This document shows positions 1 to 8,989 of a stretch of 64,000 nt of DNA, one piece after another. Both the position numbers and the translations under genes were made by a program. The stretch is from contig NZ_JAPZVP010000008.1 of the NCBI RefSeq assembly GCF_027622875.1, positions 178,161-242,160 of the forward strand, read 5' to 3'. The first letter of the stretch is position 1, and every line of letters starts with the position of its first letter. This stretch comes from Glycomyces luteolus (lineage in GTDB: Bacteria > Actinomycetota > Actinomycetes > Mycobacteriales > Micromonosporaceae). The notes below the pieces were generated by a model that saw only the letters and a list, made by a program, of their open reading frames with translations, was not told the origin of the DNA and searched no databases.

Positions 1-81
1 CCCGACGGTCCCGGCGCCCCCACCACGGCGACGGGGGGGGCGCCCCCACCGGCCCCCCCGCCGCTTCGTGTCTGCGGTGCT
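1..81. other. low-complexity G/C stretch downstream of secF
   Basis: The first 60 bases are almost only G and C, with runs of nine G and seven C. No gene or hairpin can be supported. Similar tracts elsewhere in the window coincide with damaged genes, so this may be an assembly edge rather than real sequence. Confidence 0.4.
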
Positions 82-1263
82 TTAGCGCCGCTTGCGCTTC
101 TTCGGCCCGCCGGAGCGGGCACCGCCCGAGCCGCTGGCGGCCTTCTCGGGCTCCTCCAGCAGTTCCAGCGGGAGGTCGTCGCTCTTGGCGAGCACGAGGC
201 GGTCGTCGTCCTCGTCTTCGGCCTTGGCGCTCTTGCGGGCGGGCTTCGCGCCCTCGTCCTCCGCGTCGGTCCCGGCGCGCTTGTTGGCGATCTTCTGGTT
301 GTGGCGCTTGTAGACCGCGCTGCGCTCGGCCATGTCGACCACCCAGGGGGCCGCCAGGAAGATCGAGGAGTAGGCACCCACGATCATGCCGACGAACAGC
401 ACCAGCGCGAGGTCCTTCAGCGTGCCGACCCCGAGGATGCCGACGCCGACGAACAGCAGCGCCGCCACCGGCAGCACGCCGATGATGGTGGTGTTGATCG
501 AGCGCATGAGCGTCTGGTTGATCGCGTCGTTGACGCCCTCGGCGAAGGTCTTGCTGCGGGTCTGCAGCAGCTGCGCCGTGTTCTCCTGGACCTTGTCGAA
601 GACCACGACCGTGTCGTACAGCGAGTAGCCCAGGATGGTGAGCATGCCGACGATGGTCGAGGGCGTGATCTCGAAGCCGACGAGCGAGTAGATGCCCGCG
701 GTCAGCACGAGGTCGTGCATGAGCGCCCCGAACGCGGCCACGGCCATGCGCCGCTCGAACCTGATCCAGATGAACAGCGACACCAGGACCATGAAGACGA
801 TGAGGGCGATCAGCGCCTGCTTGGACACCGAGGCGCCCCAGGTCGCCGAGACCTCGGAGACCGAGATCGAGTCGACCCCGACCCCCGCCTCCTCGGCGAT
901 GGCGGTGCGCACGGCCGTCTGCTCGTCCGAGTCGAGCTCGCCGACGCGGATGATGAAGGCGCGGCCGTCGCCCGAGCCGGCGATCTGGCCGGAGGCGACC
1001 TCGGCCCCGGCGTCGGCGGCGGCGTTCTCGACGTCATCGAGGCTCACCGACGAGTCGGTGGCCGGCACGCTGTACTGGACGCCGCCCGCGAAGTCGATGC
1101 CCAGGACGAAGCCCTTGACGAGCATGACGACGACGAGCGCGCCGAGGATCACCGCGGAGGCGATGTAGAACTTCTTGCGTGCGGCGACGAACTGGAAGTC
1201 CGTCTCGCCGCGGTAGAGCTGGCTGAGGATGCCCGGCCGCTTCTCGTTCTGCTTGGTGCTCAT
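82..1263 (-). CDS. secF: protein translocase subunit SecF
   Basis: Membrane partner of SecD in the auxiliary SecDF complex, which uses the proton gradient to help release exported proteins on the outer face of the membrane. The 393-residue protein has a first membrane segment near residues 32-54, followed by the family signature GIDFAGG (55-61). A periplasmic-type domain follows, then five membrane segments between about 147 and 310 containing GYSLYDTVVVFDKVQEN (212-228), a hallmark of SecF. The charged tail (about 320-393) is Lys/Arg/Glu-rich and probably cytoplasmic. It lies 9 bp downstream of secD and is surely co-transcribed with it. Length and order are normal for actinobacteria. Confidence 0.97.
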   Translation of the reverse strand: MSTKQNEKRPGILSQLYRGETDFQFVAARKKFYIASAVILGALVVVMLVKGFVLGIDFAGGVQYSVPATDSSVSLDDVENAAADAGAEVASGQIAGSGDGRAFIIRVGELDSDEQTAVRTAIAEEAGVGVDSISVSEVSATWGASVSKQALIALIVFMVLVSLFIWIRFERRMAVAAFGALMHDLVLTAGIYSLVGFEITPSTIVGMLTILGYSLYDTVVVFDKVQENTAQLLQTRSKTFAEGVNDAINQTLMRSINTTIIGVLPVAALLFVGVGILGVGTLKDLALVLFVGMIVGAYSSIFLAAPWVVDMAERSAVYKRHNQKIANKRAGTDAEDEGAKPARKSAKAEDEDDDRLVLAKSDDLPLELLEEPEKAASGSGGARSGGPKKRKRR

Positions 1264-1272
1264 GTGCGTTCC

Positions 1273-3114
1273 CTAGCCCTTCGCGGCGGCTTCGCCGGCG
1301 GCCGCCGGGGCGGTCTTGGTGTGCAGCCCCGAGAGGCTGGGCTTGTTGAGGAGGTTCCCGCGCGAGAGGAACTCGGCGATCGGGTGGGTGAACAGGAAGA
1401 CCACCATGATGTCCACCAGAGTGGACAGGCCCAGCGAGAACGCGAAGGCGCGCACGGGTCCGATGGCCAGGATGTACAGGACGACCGCGGAGAGCATCGA
1501 GACGGCCGCGGCCGACAGGACGGTCCTCCGCGCCCGGACCCAGGCCCGGGGGACGGCCGAGCGGGCGGATCTGCCCCCGGCCATCTCCTCCTTGATGCGT
1601 TCGAAGTAGACGATGAAGGAGTCGGCGGTGATACCGATGGAGACCACGAAGCCCGCGATGCCCGCGAGGGTCAGCGTCAGGCCGATCTGGGAGCCCAGAA
1701 GCGCCACGGTCGGGTAGAGCACCGCGGTGGCGACGATGAGGCTGCCGAGGACCACGAAGCCCATGAAGCGGTAGTAGACCATGCAGTAGAGGAACACCAG
1801 GATCAGGCCGAGGACCATGGCGATCATGCCGGCCTTGAGCTGGTCGACGCCGAGGGTCGCGGTGACCTCGTTGACGGTCTCGACCACGAAGTTCGTGGGC
1901 AGCGAGCCGAAGTTGAGCTGGTCGGCCAGCTGGTTGGCCTCGGCCGCGGTGAACTCACCGGAGATCTGCGTCGAGTTCGACGAGACCTCCTGGATGGTCG
2001 GGGCGCTGACGACCTCGTTGTCGAGGACGATCGCGACCTGCGACTGCAGGTTCTCGGTGGTGAGGGCGCTCCACTTCTCGGCGCCTTCGGTGGAGAACTG
2101 CACGTTGACCACGAACTGGTTGAGGTTCGCCTGGTCGGTGCCGACGTCGGCGGAGGTGACGTCCGAGCCGAGCACGGTGGCCGGCTGCAGGAGGTACTTG
2201 TACTGGAAGGTCAGCGACGGGTCGTCGGCCGCGGCGGCCTCGGGGGCCGAGCACGCGGTGACCTCGATGTCGGGCTGCTGGACGGCGCCCGGGGGGCGCG
2301 AGTCGAGGGTCTCGCAGGTGATCTGCGGGAGGTAGAACTGGACGGTGGCCGGCAGGAGCGCGACCTCTTCGGGCTTGAGCGCGCCGAAGGGCTCCAGGAG
2401 GGCGCTGGTGGCCTCGTCGGGAGCGGCGGTGAGCGCCTGCGCCGCGGCGGCGGCGTCCGGGCCGACCTTGGCCCACACCTCGTCGAGGGTGGCGGCCGTG
2501 TCCTCAGTGGTGGGCGCCTGGCCGGAGCCTTCGGAGGTCTCCTCGGCCGCTTCGTCGGTCGGCGCCTCGGAGGCGTCCCCCGCGGGGGTCTCGGTGGACT
2601 CCGCGGTCGGCGTCTCGGACGCGCCGTCGGTGGGCTCCTCGGTCGGCGTCTCCTGCTCGGCGAGCTGCTCTTCGAGCGCGGAGGTGTCGGCGACGGAGTT
2701 GGTGACGATGCGGAACCGGAGTTCGGCGGGGGCGCCGACGGCGCGGAGGGCTTCCTCGTCGATGTCGTTGCCGGCGACATTGACGACGATGTTCTCGCTG
2801 CCCTCGACGTAGACCTCGGGCTCGGAGACGCCCGTGGAGTTGACGCGGTTCTCGATGATCTGGCGGGCCTGCTCCATGGTCTCGGGGGCAGGGGGCTCTT
2901 CGGTCCCCTGCTGGTACGCCGAGAGCGTCATGGACAGGCCGCCTTGCAGGTCGAGACCGAGCTTCGGCGTGGGGAACTTCCATCCGGAGCCCGCGATCGC
3001 GGCGACCCAGAGGAGCGCGAGCACCAGGATCAGCCCCACGAAGTAGGGGGCGACTGGCAGGCGCTTGCGCTGGATCTTCTTCCGTGGGCGGTCAGCGCCC
3101 GTTACTGAAGCCAA
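1273..3114 (-). CDS. secD: protein translocase subunit SecD
   Basis: Larger SecDF subunit. Residues 23-43 form the first membrane segment, followed by the signature LGLDLQGG (52-59), an external P1 region and five C-terminal membrane segments (about 420-590). An insertion of roughly 60 residues (about 148-207), made almost only of Thr, Glu, Pro, Ala, Ser and Gly, interrupts the external domain. Such acidic low-complexity inserts are seen in some actinobacterial SecD proteins; I infer a flexible extracytoplasmic linker. The gene lies in the order yajC-secD-secF. The 155-bp gap to yajC leaves room for its own promoter, which I could not pin down. Confidence 0.97.
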   Translation of the reverse strand: MASVTGADRPRKKIQRKRLPVAPYFVGLILVLALLWVAAIAGSGWKFPTPKLGLDLQGGLSMTLSAYQQGTEEPPAPETMEQARQIIENRVNSTGVSEPEVYVEGSENIVVNVAGNDIDEEALRAVGAPAELRFRIVTNSVADTSALEEQLAEQETPTEEPTDGASETPTAESTETPAGDASEAPTDEAAEETSEGSGQAPTTEDTAATLDEVWAKVGPDAAAAAQALTAAPDEATSALLEPFGALKPEEVALLPATVQFYLPQITCETLDSRPPGAVQQPDIEVTACSAPEAAAADDPSLTFQYKYLLQPATVLGSDVTSADVGTDQANLNQFVVNVQFSTEGAEKWSALTTENLQSQVAIVLDNEVVSAPTIQEVSSNSTQISGEFTAAEANQLADQLNFGSLPTNFVVETVNEVTATLGVDQLKAGMIAMVLGLILVFLYCMVYYRFMGFVVLGSLIVATAVLYPTVALLGSQIGLTLTLAGIAGFVVSIGITADSFIVYFERIKEEMAGGRSARSAVPRAWVRARRTVLSAAAVSMLSAVVLYILAIGPVRAFAFSLGLSTLVDIMVVFLFTHPIAEFLSRGNLLNKPSLSGLHTKTAPAAAGEAAAKG

Positions 3115-3269
3115 TGGTCGGTCTCTTCCTCAGAACTCGAATAGGGGCGGGCGCGAGGACGCCGCCGCGCGCGGGTGGCGCGCCGCGGCTGTGCTCTCGC
3201 ACACGTACCCTCGGCGGGGCTCATTCTAGGACGGGTGCCTCAAAGGCGGTGCAGGGCCCAGGGGGTGGC

Positions 3270-3734
3270 CTAGTACTCCTTGCGGTCCGGGTTGCCCGCG
3301 TGCTTGCCCTTGTCGTCTCCGTCGGTGGTCTCGTCGCTCGCGCGGAGCTTGTCGAGGTCCTCGTCGGAGAGGGTGGCGTCCGCTTCGGCGATCTCCTCGG
3401 CGGGGGCTTCTTCAGCGGTCTCGGTCTCGGCCGGGGTGACGACCTTGGCGATGGCCTGGCGGGCGAAGACCAGGAAGTTGTCGTCGCTGGCCTCGAGGGT
3501 GACGGTCTCCTCGTCGGAGTCGACGACGGTGCCGTAGAGGCCGCCGATGGTCATGACGCGGGCACCGGGGGCGACGTTGCTCTGCATGTCCTGCTGTTCC
3601 TTCTGCCGCTTGCGCTGCGGACGGATCATCACGAAGTACATGAGGGCGATGAAGCCCACGATCATGATGAGGAACATGATGTTCGAGGAGCCGCCGGCGC
3701 TGTCCTGCGCGAGGACGTCTGCGGATGCGAGCAC
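3270..3734 (-). CDS. yajC: preprotein translocase subunit YajC
   Basis: Small single-pass membrane protein that associates with SecDF. One hydrophobic segment (about residues 18-37) is followed by the typical MIRPQRKRQKE (36-46) and a small beta-rich domain with GGLYGTV. The C-terminal half is acidic and Glu/Ala-rich. The start is a GTG at 3734 with an AAAGG-like ribosome site 7 bases upstream. At 154 residues it is somewhat longer than the E. coli protein because of the acidic tail, as is usual in actinobacteria. It sits between ruvB and secD as expected. Confidence 0.93.
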   Translation of the reverse strand: MLASADVLAQDSAGGSSNIMFLIMIVGFIALMYFVMIRPQRKRQKEQQDMQSNVAPGARVMTIGGLYGTVVDSDEETVTLEASDDNFLVFARQAIAKVVTPAETETAEEAPAEEIAEADATLSDEDLDKLRASDETTDGDDKGKHAGNPDRKEY

Positions 3735-3840
3735 GATAGTGCCTTTCGTCGTTGCCGTACAGAATGTCGATATCGTCGGTGGTGACGTTGGCGGAGTCTA
3801 TCCCGCCGGGCGTGACGCTCCGTCCCCCCTAGGTCCCACC

Positions 3841-4902
3841 CTACGCGTCTCCGGTTCCGAAGAGCCCTTCGGCGTTCGGGGGGTTGAGTCCCAGGTGGTG
3901 CCACGCGGCGGCGGTGGCGACGCGGCCGCGGGGGGTGCGGGCGAGGAGTCCGGCGCGCACGAGGAAGGGTTCGCAGACCTCTTCGACGGTGTCGCGCTGC
4001 TCCCCCACGGCGACGGCCAGGGTGGCGACGCCGACGGGGCCGCCGTTGAAGGTGCCGGTGAGGGCGCGGAGGACGGCGCGGTCGAGGCGGTCGAGGCCGA
4101 GCGCGTCCACGTCGTAGAGGGCGAGCGCTTCGGAGGCGACCTTCGCGGTGATGACGCCGTCGGCGCGGACCTGCGCGAAGTCGCGGACGCGACGCAGGAG
4201 CCGGTTGGCGATGCGGGGTGTGCCGCGGGAGCGGCCGGCGATCTCGGCGGCCCCGGCGGGGGCGATGGCGACGTCGAGGATCCCGGCGGAGCGGGTGACG
4301 ATGGCCTCGAGTTCGGCGTCGTCGTAGAACTCGAGCTGGCCGAGGAAGCCGAAGCGGTCGCGCAGGGGCCCGGTGAGGAGTCCGGCGCGGGTGGTGGCGC
4401 CGACGAGGGTGAACGGTTCGAGCTCGAGGGGGATGGCGGTGGCGCCGGGGCCCTTGCCGACGATGACGTCGACGCGGAAGTCCTCCATGGCGGTGTAGAG
4501 GAGTTCCTCGGCGGGGCGGGCGATGCGGTGGATCTCGTCGATGAAGAGGACTTCGTTCGGCCCGAGGCTGGTGAGGATCGCGGCGAGGTCGCCGGAGCGC
4601 TCGATGGCGGGGCCGGAGGTCTGGCGCAGGCCGACGCCGAGTTCGGCGGCGACGATCATGGCGAGGGTGGTCTTGCCGAGGCCGGGCGGGCCGGAGAGCA
4701 GGAGGTGGTCCGGGGAGGCGCCGCGCCGGCGGGCGCCTTCGAGGAGGAGGCTGATCTGCTCGCGGACGCGGGTCTGGCCGATGACGTCGTCGAGCTTGCC
4801 GGGGCGGATGCCCTCCTCGGCGAGGCGGTCGAGTTCGGTGGCCTCGGCGGCGGTGAGGGCCGCGTTCCACTCTTCGGCGGAGTAGTCGTCGGGTCGTTCC
4901 AT
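3841..4902 (-). CDS. ruvB: Holliday junction branch migration helicase RuvB
   Basis: AAA+ ATPase motor of the RuvABC complex, which drives branch migration of Holliday junctions during recombination repair. The 353-residue protein shows Walker [10 protein letters not shown] (71-79), Walker B LFIDEIH (119-125), the sensor stretch GATTRAGLL (168-176) with an arginine finger region after it, and a C-terminal winged-helix DNA-binding domain (about 265-345). It starts 3 bases after the ruvA stop codon, so the two genes are co-translated. The order ruvC-ruvA-ruvB is conserved in actinobacteria. Confidence 0.98.
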   Translation of the reverse strand: MERPDDYSAEEWNAALTAAEATELDRLAEEGIRPGKLDDVIGQTRVREQISLLLEGARRRGASPDHLLLSGPPGLGKTTLAMIVAAELGVGLRQTSGPAIERSGDLAAILTSLGPNEVLFIDEIHRIARPAEELLYTAMEDFRVDVIVGKGPGATAIPLELEPFTLVGATTRAGLLTGPLRDRFGFLGQLEFYDDAELEAIVTRSAGILDVAIAPAGAAEIAGRSRGTPRIANRLLRRVRDFAQVRADGVITAKVASEALALYDVDALGLDRLDRAVLRALTGTFNGGPVGVATLAVAVGEQRDTVEEVCEPFLVRAGLLARTPRGRVATAAAWHHLGLNPPNAEGLFGTGDA

Positions 4903-4905
4903 CGC

Positions 4906-5505
4906 TTATCGCTTCCCGAGGAGTCGGATGGCCTGCTTGAGGAGCGAGGGCACGTCGGTGCCGTCGGCGCCTTCGGCGTCGAGCTTCTCGATGGCGGTCT
5001 CGGCCTCCTTGGCGGTCCAGCCGAGGGCTTGCAGGCCCTGGCTGACCTGGGTCCTCCAGCCGCCGGGGCGGCCTCCGGCCTGTTTGGGGACGCCGCCGAG
5101 GTCGACGGGGCCGATCTTGTCGGCGAGGTCGAGGACGATGCGCTCGGCGCTCTTCTGGCCGACGCCGGGGATGCGGGTGAGCGTCGCGGTGTCGCCGGTG
5201 GCGATCGCGCGGCGGATCGCTTCGGGCCGGAGCACTTCGACGGCGTCGCGGGCGATGCGCGGGCCGATCTTCTGGGCGTTCTGCAGCAGTTCGAACAGGT
5301 CGCGCTCTTCAGCGGTGTTGAAGCCGTGCAAGGTGATCGAGTCCTCGCGCACGATGGTGGAGATGGCGAGGACGGCTTGGGAGCCGACCTTGAGGTTGGC
5401 GAGGGTGTGGGCGCCGGCGTGGACGGCGTAGCCGACGCCTTGGACGTCGACGACCGCGTAGGTCTCGCGGACCGACGAGATGGTGCCGGTGAGCTGGGCG
5501 ATCAT
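4906..5505 (-). CDS. ruvA: Holliday junction DNA helicase subunit RuvA
   Basis: Tetrameric DNA-binding subunit that loads RuvB onto Holliday junctions. The open frame extends upstream, but homology begins at MIAQLTGTI, so the ATG at 5505 was chosen; it overlaps the ruvC stop as ATGA. The 199 residues show the N-terminal OB fold (1-65), the helix-hairpin-helix pair (ending in [17 protein letters not shown]) and a C-terminal UBA-like domain (about 150-199) that contacts RuvB. Length is normal. Confidence 0.97.
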   Translation of the reverse strand: MIAQLTGTISSVRETYAVVDVQGVGYAVHAGAHTLANLKVGSQAVLAISTIVREDSITLHGFNTAEERDLFELLQNAQKIGPRIARDAVEVLRPEAIRRAIATGDTATLTRIPGVGQKSAERIVLDLADKIGPVDLGGVPKQAGGRPGGWRTQVSQGLQALGWTAKEAETAIEKLDAEGADGTDVPSLLKQAIRLLGKR

Positions 5506-6020
5506 CGGGAGCTCTCCTTGTTCACGGCCGCGGCGATCCTGGCTTTGACGCCGCCGCGCCACAGGTGGCAGATGGCGATGGCGAGGGCGTCGGCCGCGTC
5601 GGCGGGCTTGGGCGCCTCCTTGAGTCGGAGGATGCGGGTGACCATGGCGGTGACCTGGCGCTTGTCCGCGGTGCCGTTGCCGCACACGGCGGACTTCACT
5701 TCGGACGGTGTGTAGGTCGCGGTGGGCAGGCCGAGGCGGGCGCCGGAGAGGATCGCGATGCCGGAGGCTTGCGCGGTGCCGATGACACTGGCCACATTGT
5801 GCTGACTGAAGACGCGTTCGACGGCCACGGCCTCGGGCTCGTACTCCTCGAGGTAGGCGCGGAGGCCGTCGTCGAGGGAGAGGAGCCGGTCGGCAAGGGG
5901 CGCTTCGGGATCGGTGCGGACCACCCCGACCGCGATCATGGTGCCCGGTGCTCCGGGGCGGCCGTCGACGACGCCGACGCCGCACCGGGTCAGGCCCGGG
6001 TCGATCCCCATGACGCGCAC
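5502..6020 (-). CDS. ruvC: crossover junction endodeoxyribonuclease RuvC
   Basis: Holliday junction resolvase that cuts the junction symmetrically. I chose the GTG at 6020 because AGGAGG lies 5 bases upstream and the product then begins MRVMGIDPG, as in the family. The acidic catalytic residues are visible: D7 (GIDPG), E68 (AVERVFS), D141 and D144 ([12 protein letters not shown]). The 172-residue length is normal. It is first in a ruvC-ruvA-ruvB unit with 4-base start/stop overlap to ruvA. In most actinobacteria yebC is directly upstream; here yebC is 3 kb away behind three inserted genes. Confidence 0.97.
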   Translation of the reverse strand: MRVMGIDPGLTRCGVGVVDGRPGAPGTMIAVGVVRTDPEAPLADRLLSLDDGLRAYLEEYEPEAVAVERVFSQHNVASVIGTAQASGIAILSGARLGLPTATYTPSEVKSAVCGNGTADKRQVTAMVTRILRLKEAPKPADAADALAIAICHLWRGGVKARIAAAVNKESSR

Positions 6021-6110
6021 GCGTTCCTCCTGTCGCTCGATTCGCGTCAGCTTATCCGGCCGGTCCGACGTTCGGCCCGAAGCACGTCGGAGGGAGCGGC
6101 CGCGGCGACG

Positions 6111-6132
6111 CCGACCGATCGTGATCGGTCGG
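6111..6132. promoter_or_regulatory. 22-bp palindrome between ruvC and an MFS exporter gene
   Basis: Perfect inverted repeat with 10-base arms CCGACCGATC / GATCGGTCGG around GT. It lies in the divergent intergenic region about 90 bases upstream of ruvC and 165 bases upstream of the exporter gene. The form suits a dimeric repressor such as a TetR or MarR protein acting on the exporter. No such regulator is adjacent, so this is inference. It could also fold as a small RNA hairpin. Confidence 0.35.
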
Positions 6133-6298
6133 GAATCGGACCGGTGGCCTTGCCCATAAACCACTTGCCGGTCGGCTAGTAACGTGCTTCGCTGGTATCG
6201 GCCGGACCTGTCGCGCCCGCCTCCCATCGGCGAGCAGCGCGAGGTGCGAGTCCGGCCCCCGCTGTCCTTCTCCGCTCCGCGAACCTGTTGGGATCACT

Positions 6299-7555
6299 GT
6301 GTCTGCTGCTGCCTTCATGCCGCCCGTCGCCGCGCCCGGACACTCGCGACGCTTCATCGCCACGATGGTGTTCGTGCTCGGCGCGCTCTCGGCGACCGCG
6401 CCGATCGCGATCGACCTCTACCTCCCCGCGTTCCCCGCCATGGCCGACGCCCTCGGCTCCCCCGAGAGCCGCATCCAGCTCACCCTCACCTCGATGATGA
6501 TCGGCATGGGCCTGGGGCAGGCCTTCATCGGCCCGCTCTCCGACCGCATCGGCCGCCGCAAGCCGCTGCTCGTCGGCATGATGGTCTTCACGCTGACCTC
6601 GCTGGTGTGCACCGTCGCCCAGAGCGCCGACCTGCTCATCGCCATGCGCTTCCTCCAGGGCCTCAGCGGGGCCGCCGGGGTCGTGGTCGCCCGCGCGGTC
6701 ATCCGCGACCACTTCGCGGGCGACGACATGACCCGCTTCACGGCCAAAATGATGTTCGTCACGATGCTCGCGCCGATGCTCGGCCCGATCGTCGGCGCGC
6801 AACTCATCCGCTTCGGCCCGTGGCAGACCGTGTTCGTGTTCATGGCGGCCCTGTCGATCCTGACCACCTTCCTGGTGTGGAAGTTCCTTCCCGAAAGCCT
6901 TCCGGCGCAGGAGCGCCGCGCGATGGGCGGGCGCGAGTTCGCCGCGTCCCTCTTCACGCTCGTCCGGGACGCGCGCTTCATCGCGCCCACCCTCGTGGTC
7001 ATCATGAACTTCTCGATGCTGTTCACGTACGTCTCGACGTTCAGCTTCATCTCGCAGAACGAGCTCGGGGCCACGGCGGGCTTCTACTCGCTGCTGTTCG
7101 CCGCGGGCACGCTGGCGCTCCTCGCCGGGAACCAGACCAACATGCTCATGATCGACCGCAGCGAATCCCACCAGCGCATGGTCGCCGGCATGGCGATCTC
7201 GCTCGCGGGCGTCGCCTGGATCGCCGCCGTCCAGATCGCGGGCGCCGCGAACGTGTGGACGGTCCCGGCCGGGATCGTGCTCATGATGTTCGGCTGCGGC
7301 GTGCTCTTCCCGAACGCGGGTGCGGCCGCCATGTCCTCGCAGCCGCCGCAGATCGCCGGCACCGCCTCGGCGTTCATGGGCTCGATGCAGATGGGCGCGG
7401 GCGGCGCGATGCCCGCACTGGCGACGATCGGCGGCGTGACGCTCGCGAACATGACGATCGGCCTCGCGGTGTACGCGGTCGCCACGGCGGCCGCGGTCGT
7501 GTGGACGATCGCGGTGTACCGCAAGAAGCCCGCCGAGGCCGCCGCCGACGCGTAA
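6299..7555 (+). CDS. Bcr/CflA-type MFS drug efflux transporter
   Basis: Proton-driven exporter of the major facilitator superfamily, drug:H+ antiporter-1 group. The 418 residues form about twelve membrane segments. The loop motif GPLSDRIGRRKPLL follows segment 2, and segment 1 has the PIAIDLYLPAFP pattern typical of Bcr/CflA proteins. The GTG start at 6299 gives a short polar N-terminus; an ATG at 6317 is an alternative. The gene is on the plus strand, opposite to ruvC, and interrupts the normally tight ruvC-yebC linkage. The substrate is unknown; members handle bicyclomycin, chloramphenicol or sulfonamides. Confidence 0.88.
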   Translation: MSAAAFMPPVAAPGHSRRFIATMVFVLGALSATAPIAIDLYLPAFPAMADALGSPESRIQLTLTSMMIGMGLGQAFIGPLSDRIGRRKPLLVGMMVFTLTSLVCTVAQSADLLIAMRFLQGLSGAAGVVVARAVIRDHFAGDDMTRFTAKMMFVTMLAPMLGPIVGAQLIRFGPWQTVFVFMAALSILTTFLVWKFLPESLPAQERRAMGGREFAASLFTLVRDARFIAPTLVVIMNFSMLFTYVSTFSFISQNELGATAGFYSLLFAAGTLALLAGNQTNMLMIDRSESHQRMVAGMAISLAGVAWIAAVQIAGAANVWTVPAGIVLMMFGCGVLFPNAGAAAMSSQPPQIAGTASAFMGSMQMGAGGAMPALATIGGVTLANMTIGLAVYAVATAAAVVWTIAVYRKKPAEAAADA

Positions 7556-7583
7556 GCGCGGTAGGGCCGGGTATCCGGCCCTC

Positions 7584-8219
7584 ATGGAGGCAACGGTGAC
7601 GATCCCGGTCGGCCCCGCCGAGCTGGACGGCGACCTGGTCCTGCCCGAGGAGGCGGAGGCGGTGGTGCTGTTCGCGCACGGGTCCGGTTCGAGCCGCCGC
7701 AGCCCCCGCAATCGCTTCGTCGCCGAACGGCTCCAGCAGGCCGGTCTCGGCACGCTCCTGTTCGACCTGCTCACGCCGATCGAGGCCGACGACCGCGCGA
7801 ACGTGTTCGACATCTTCCTGCTCGCCGAGCGGCTGGTCAGGGCCACCCAGTGGATGCACGGGCGCCATGAGCGCCTGCGGATCGGGTACTTCGGGGCGAG
7901 CACCGGCGCGGCCGCCGCACTGTGGGCGGCCGCCGCCCCGGAACTGCGGATCGGGGCCGTCGTCTCGCGCGGCGGCAGGCCGGATCTCGCCGGTGAGCGG
8001 CTCACCGAGGTGACCGCGCCGACGCTGTTCATCGTGGGCGGCCACGACGAGGTCGTGCTCGATCTGAACCAGCGAGCCGAGCGCCTGCTCGGCGGCCCCA
8101 GCCAGCTCGCGGTCATTCCCGGCGCGACCCACCTCTTCGAGGAGCCGGGCACGCTGGAGGCCGCGGCCGATCTGGCGCGCGAGTGGTTCACCGATCACCT
8201 GGCGCCGCAGGGGCCTTGA
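7584..8219 (+). CDS. alpha/beta hydrolase (dienelactone-hydrolase-like)
   Basis: Compact 211-residue alpha/beta hydrolase. The expected triad is visible: nucleophile S106 in GASTG, D155 in VGGHDE and H183 in GATHLF; the oxyanion region is FAHGSGSSRR (30-39). The substrate cannot be told from sequence. It begins 28 bases after the MFS gene on the same strand, so the two are probably co-transcribed. Its stop is 10 bases from the stop of the convergent phosphoribosyltransferase gene. In many actinobacteria this hydrolase subfamily is paired or fused with a phosphoribosyltransferase, which matches the neighbour here. Confidence 0.85.
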   Translation: MEATVTIPVGPAELDGDLVLPEEAEAVVLFAHGSGSSRRSPRNRFVAERLQQAGLGTLLFDLLTPIEADDRANVFDIFLLAERLVRATQWMHGRHERLRIGYFGASTGAAAALWAAAAPELRIGAVVSRGGRPDLAGERLTEVTAPTLFIVGGHDEVVLDLNQRAERLLGGPSQLAVIPGATHLFEEPGTLEAAADLAREWFTDHLAPQGP

Positions 8220-8229
8220 CCGCGCTGCT

Positions 8230-8898
8230 TCAGAACGCCGGATCGTCCTGGCCGGCTTCGGCGGCGGCCAGCAGCGCGTGCACCTCGTCGTCCGACGTCT
8301 GCGAGAAGTCCCGGTAGCTCTGGCCGACCGCCATCAGATGCGTCGGCTGGGTCACGCACACCACGTCGTCGACGATCGCGCCCAGTTCGCGGCAGACCGA
8401 CGCCGGGGCGGTCGGGACCGCCACGACGACATGCTCGGGGCCGAGCTCGCGCACGGCCCGCACCGAGGCCCGCATGGTCATGCCGGTGGCCAGGCCGTCG
8501 TCGACCAGCATCGCCGTCTTGCCGTCCAGGTCGATCGGCGACCGGTCCCCGCGGTAGGCCTGCTCGCGGCGCTCGAGTTCGACCGTGGCGCGCTCGGCGG
8601 CCAGGTCGAAGCGCGCGGGCGCGATACCGAGCTGGTCCACGACCTCGTAGTTCATGACGACCGCGCCGCCGGTGGCGATCGCGCCCATCGCGAGCTCCTC
8701 CTGGCCCGGCACGCCGATCTTGCGGACCGTGAACACCTCCAGCGGGGCGTCGAGCGCCCGCGCCACCTCGAAGGCCACGGGCACGCCGCCGCGCGCCAGC
8801 CCCAGGACCACCACGTCCTCGCGTTCCCGGTAGTCCCCGAGTTCTCGCGCCAACGCGCGCCCGGCGTCGCGCCGGTCGGCGAACACCTGATCCCTCAT
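8230..8898 (-). CDS. phosphoribosyltransferase-family protein
   Basis: Type I phosphoribosyltransferase fold, 222 residues. The PRPP-binding loop LVDDGLATGMT (131-141) matches the family pattern of two acidic residues followed by a small-residue turn. LARGGVPVAFEVA (34-46) and VRKIGVPGQEELAMGA (58-73) are typical of the stand-alone subgroup often found with a dienelactone-hydrolase partner, as here. The true substrate of this subgroup is not established. It is separated from yebC by a hairpin terminator, so it has its own promoter. Confidence 0.85.
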   Translation of the reverse strand: MRDQVFADRRDAGRALARELGDYREREDVVVLGLARGGVPVAFEVARALDAPLEVFTVRKIGVPGQEELAMGAIATGGAVVMNYEVVDQLGIAPARFDLAAERATVELERREQAYRGDRSPIDLDGKTAMLVDDGLATGMTMRASVRAVRELGPEHVVVAVPTAPASVCRELGAIVDDVVCVTQPTHLMAVGQSYRDFSQTSDDEVHALLAAAEAGQDDPAF

Positions 8899-8949
8899 AG
8901 GGCTGAAGTGCCCGCTCTACGCGCGGCCAAACCCTTCCCGAACAGGCAA

Positions 8950-8980
8950 GCAGGCCCGGAACCAGCGGTTCCGGGCCTGC
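8950..8980 (-). terminator. hairpin terminator after yebC
   Basis: Perfect 14-bp stem (8950-8963 with 8967-8980) and a 3-base loop AGC, starting 9 bases beyond the yebC stop codon. There is no clear U-tract, as is common for actinobacterial terminators. It separates yebC-pdxT transcription from the phosphoribosyltransferase gene. Confidence 0.75.
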
Positions 8981-8989
8981 TCCTGCCGT

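Noticed and set aside
301-3108. Very long plus-strand frame opposite secF/secD
   Set aside because: It is antisense to two certain genes, is made of Asp/Arg/Gly/His-rich residues typical of reversed GC-rich codons, and has no ribosome site.
6176-8191. Long minus-strand frame opposite the MFS and hydrolase genes
   Set aside because: Shadow of the real plus-strand genes, with Arg/His/Glu/Asp-rich composition and no family features.
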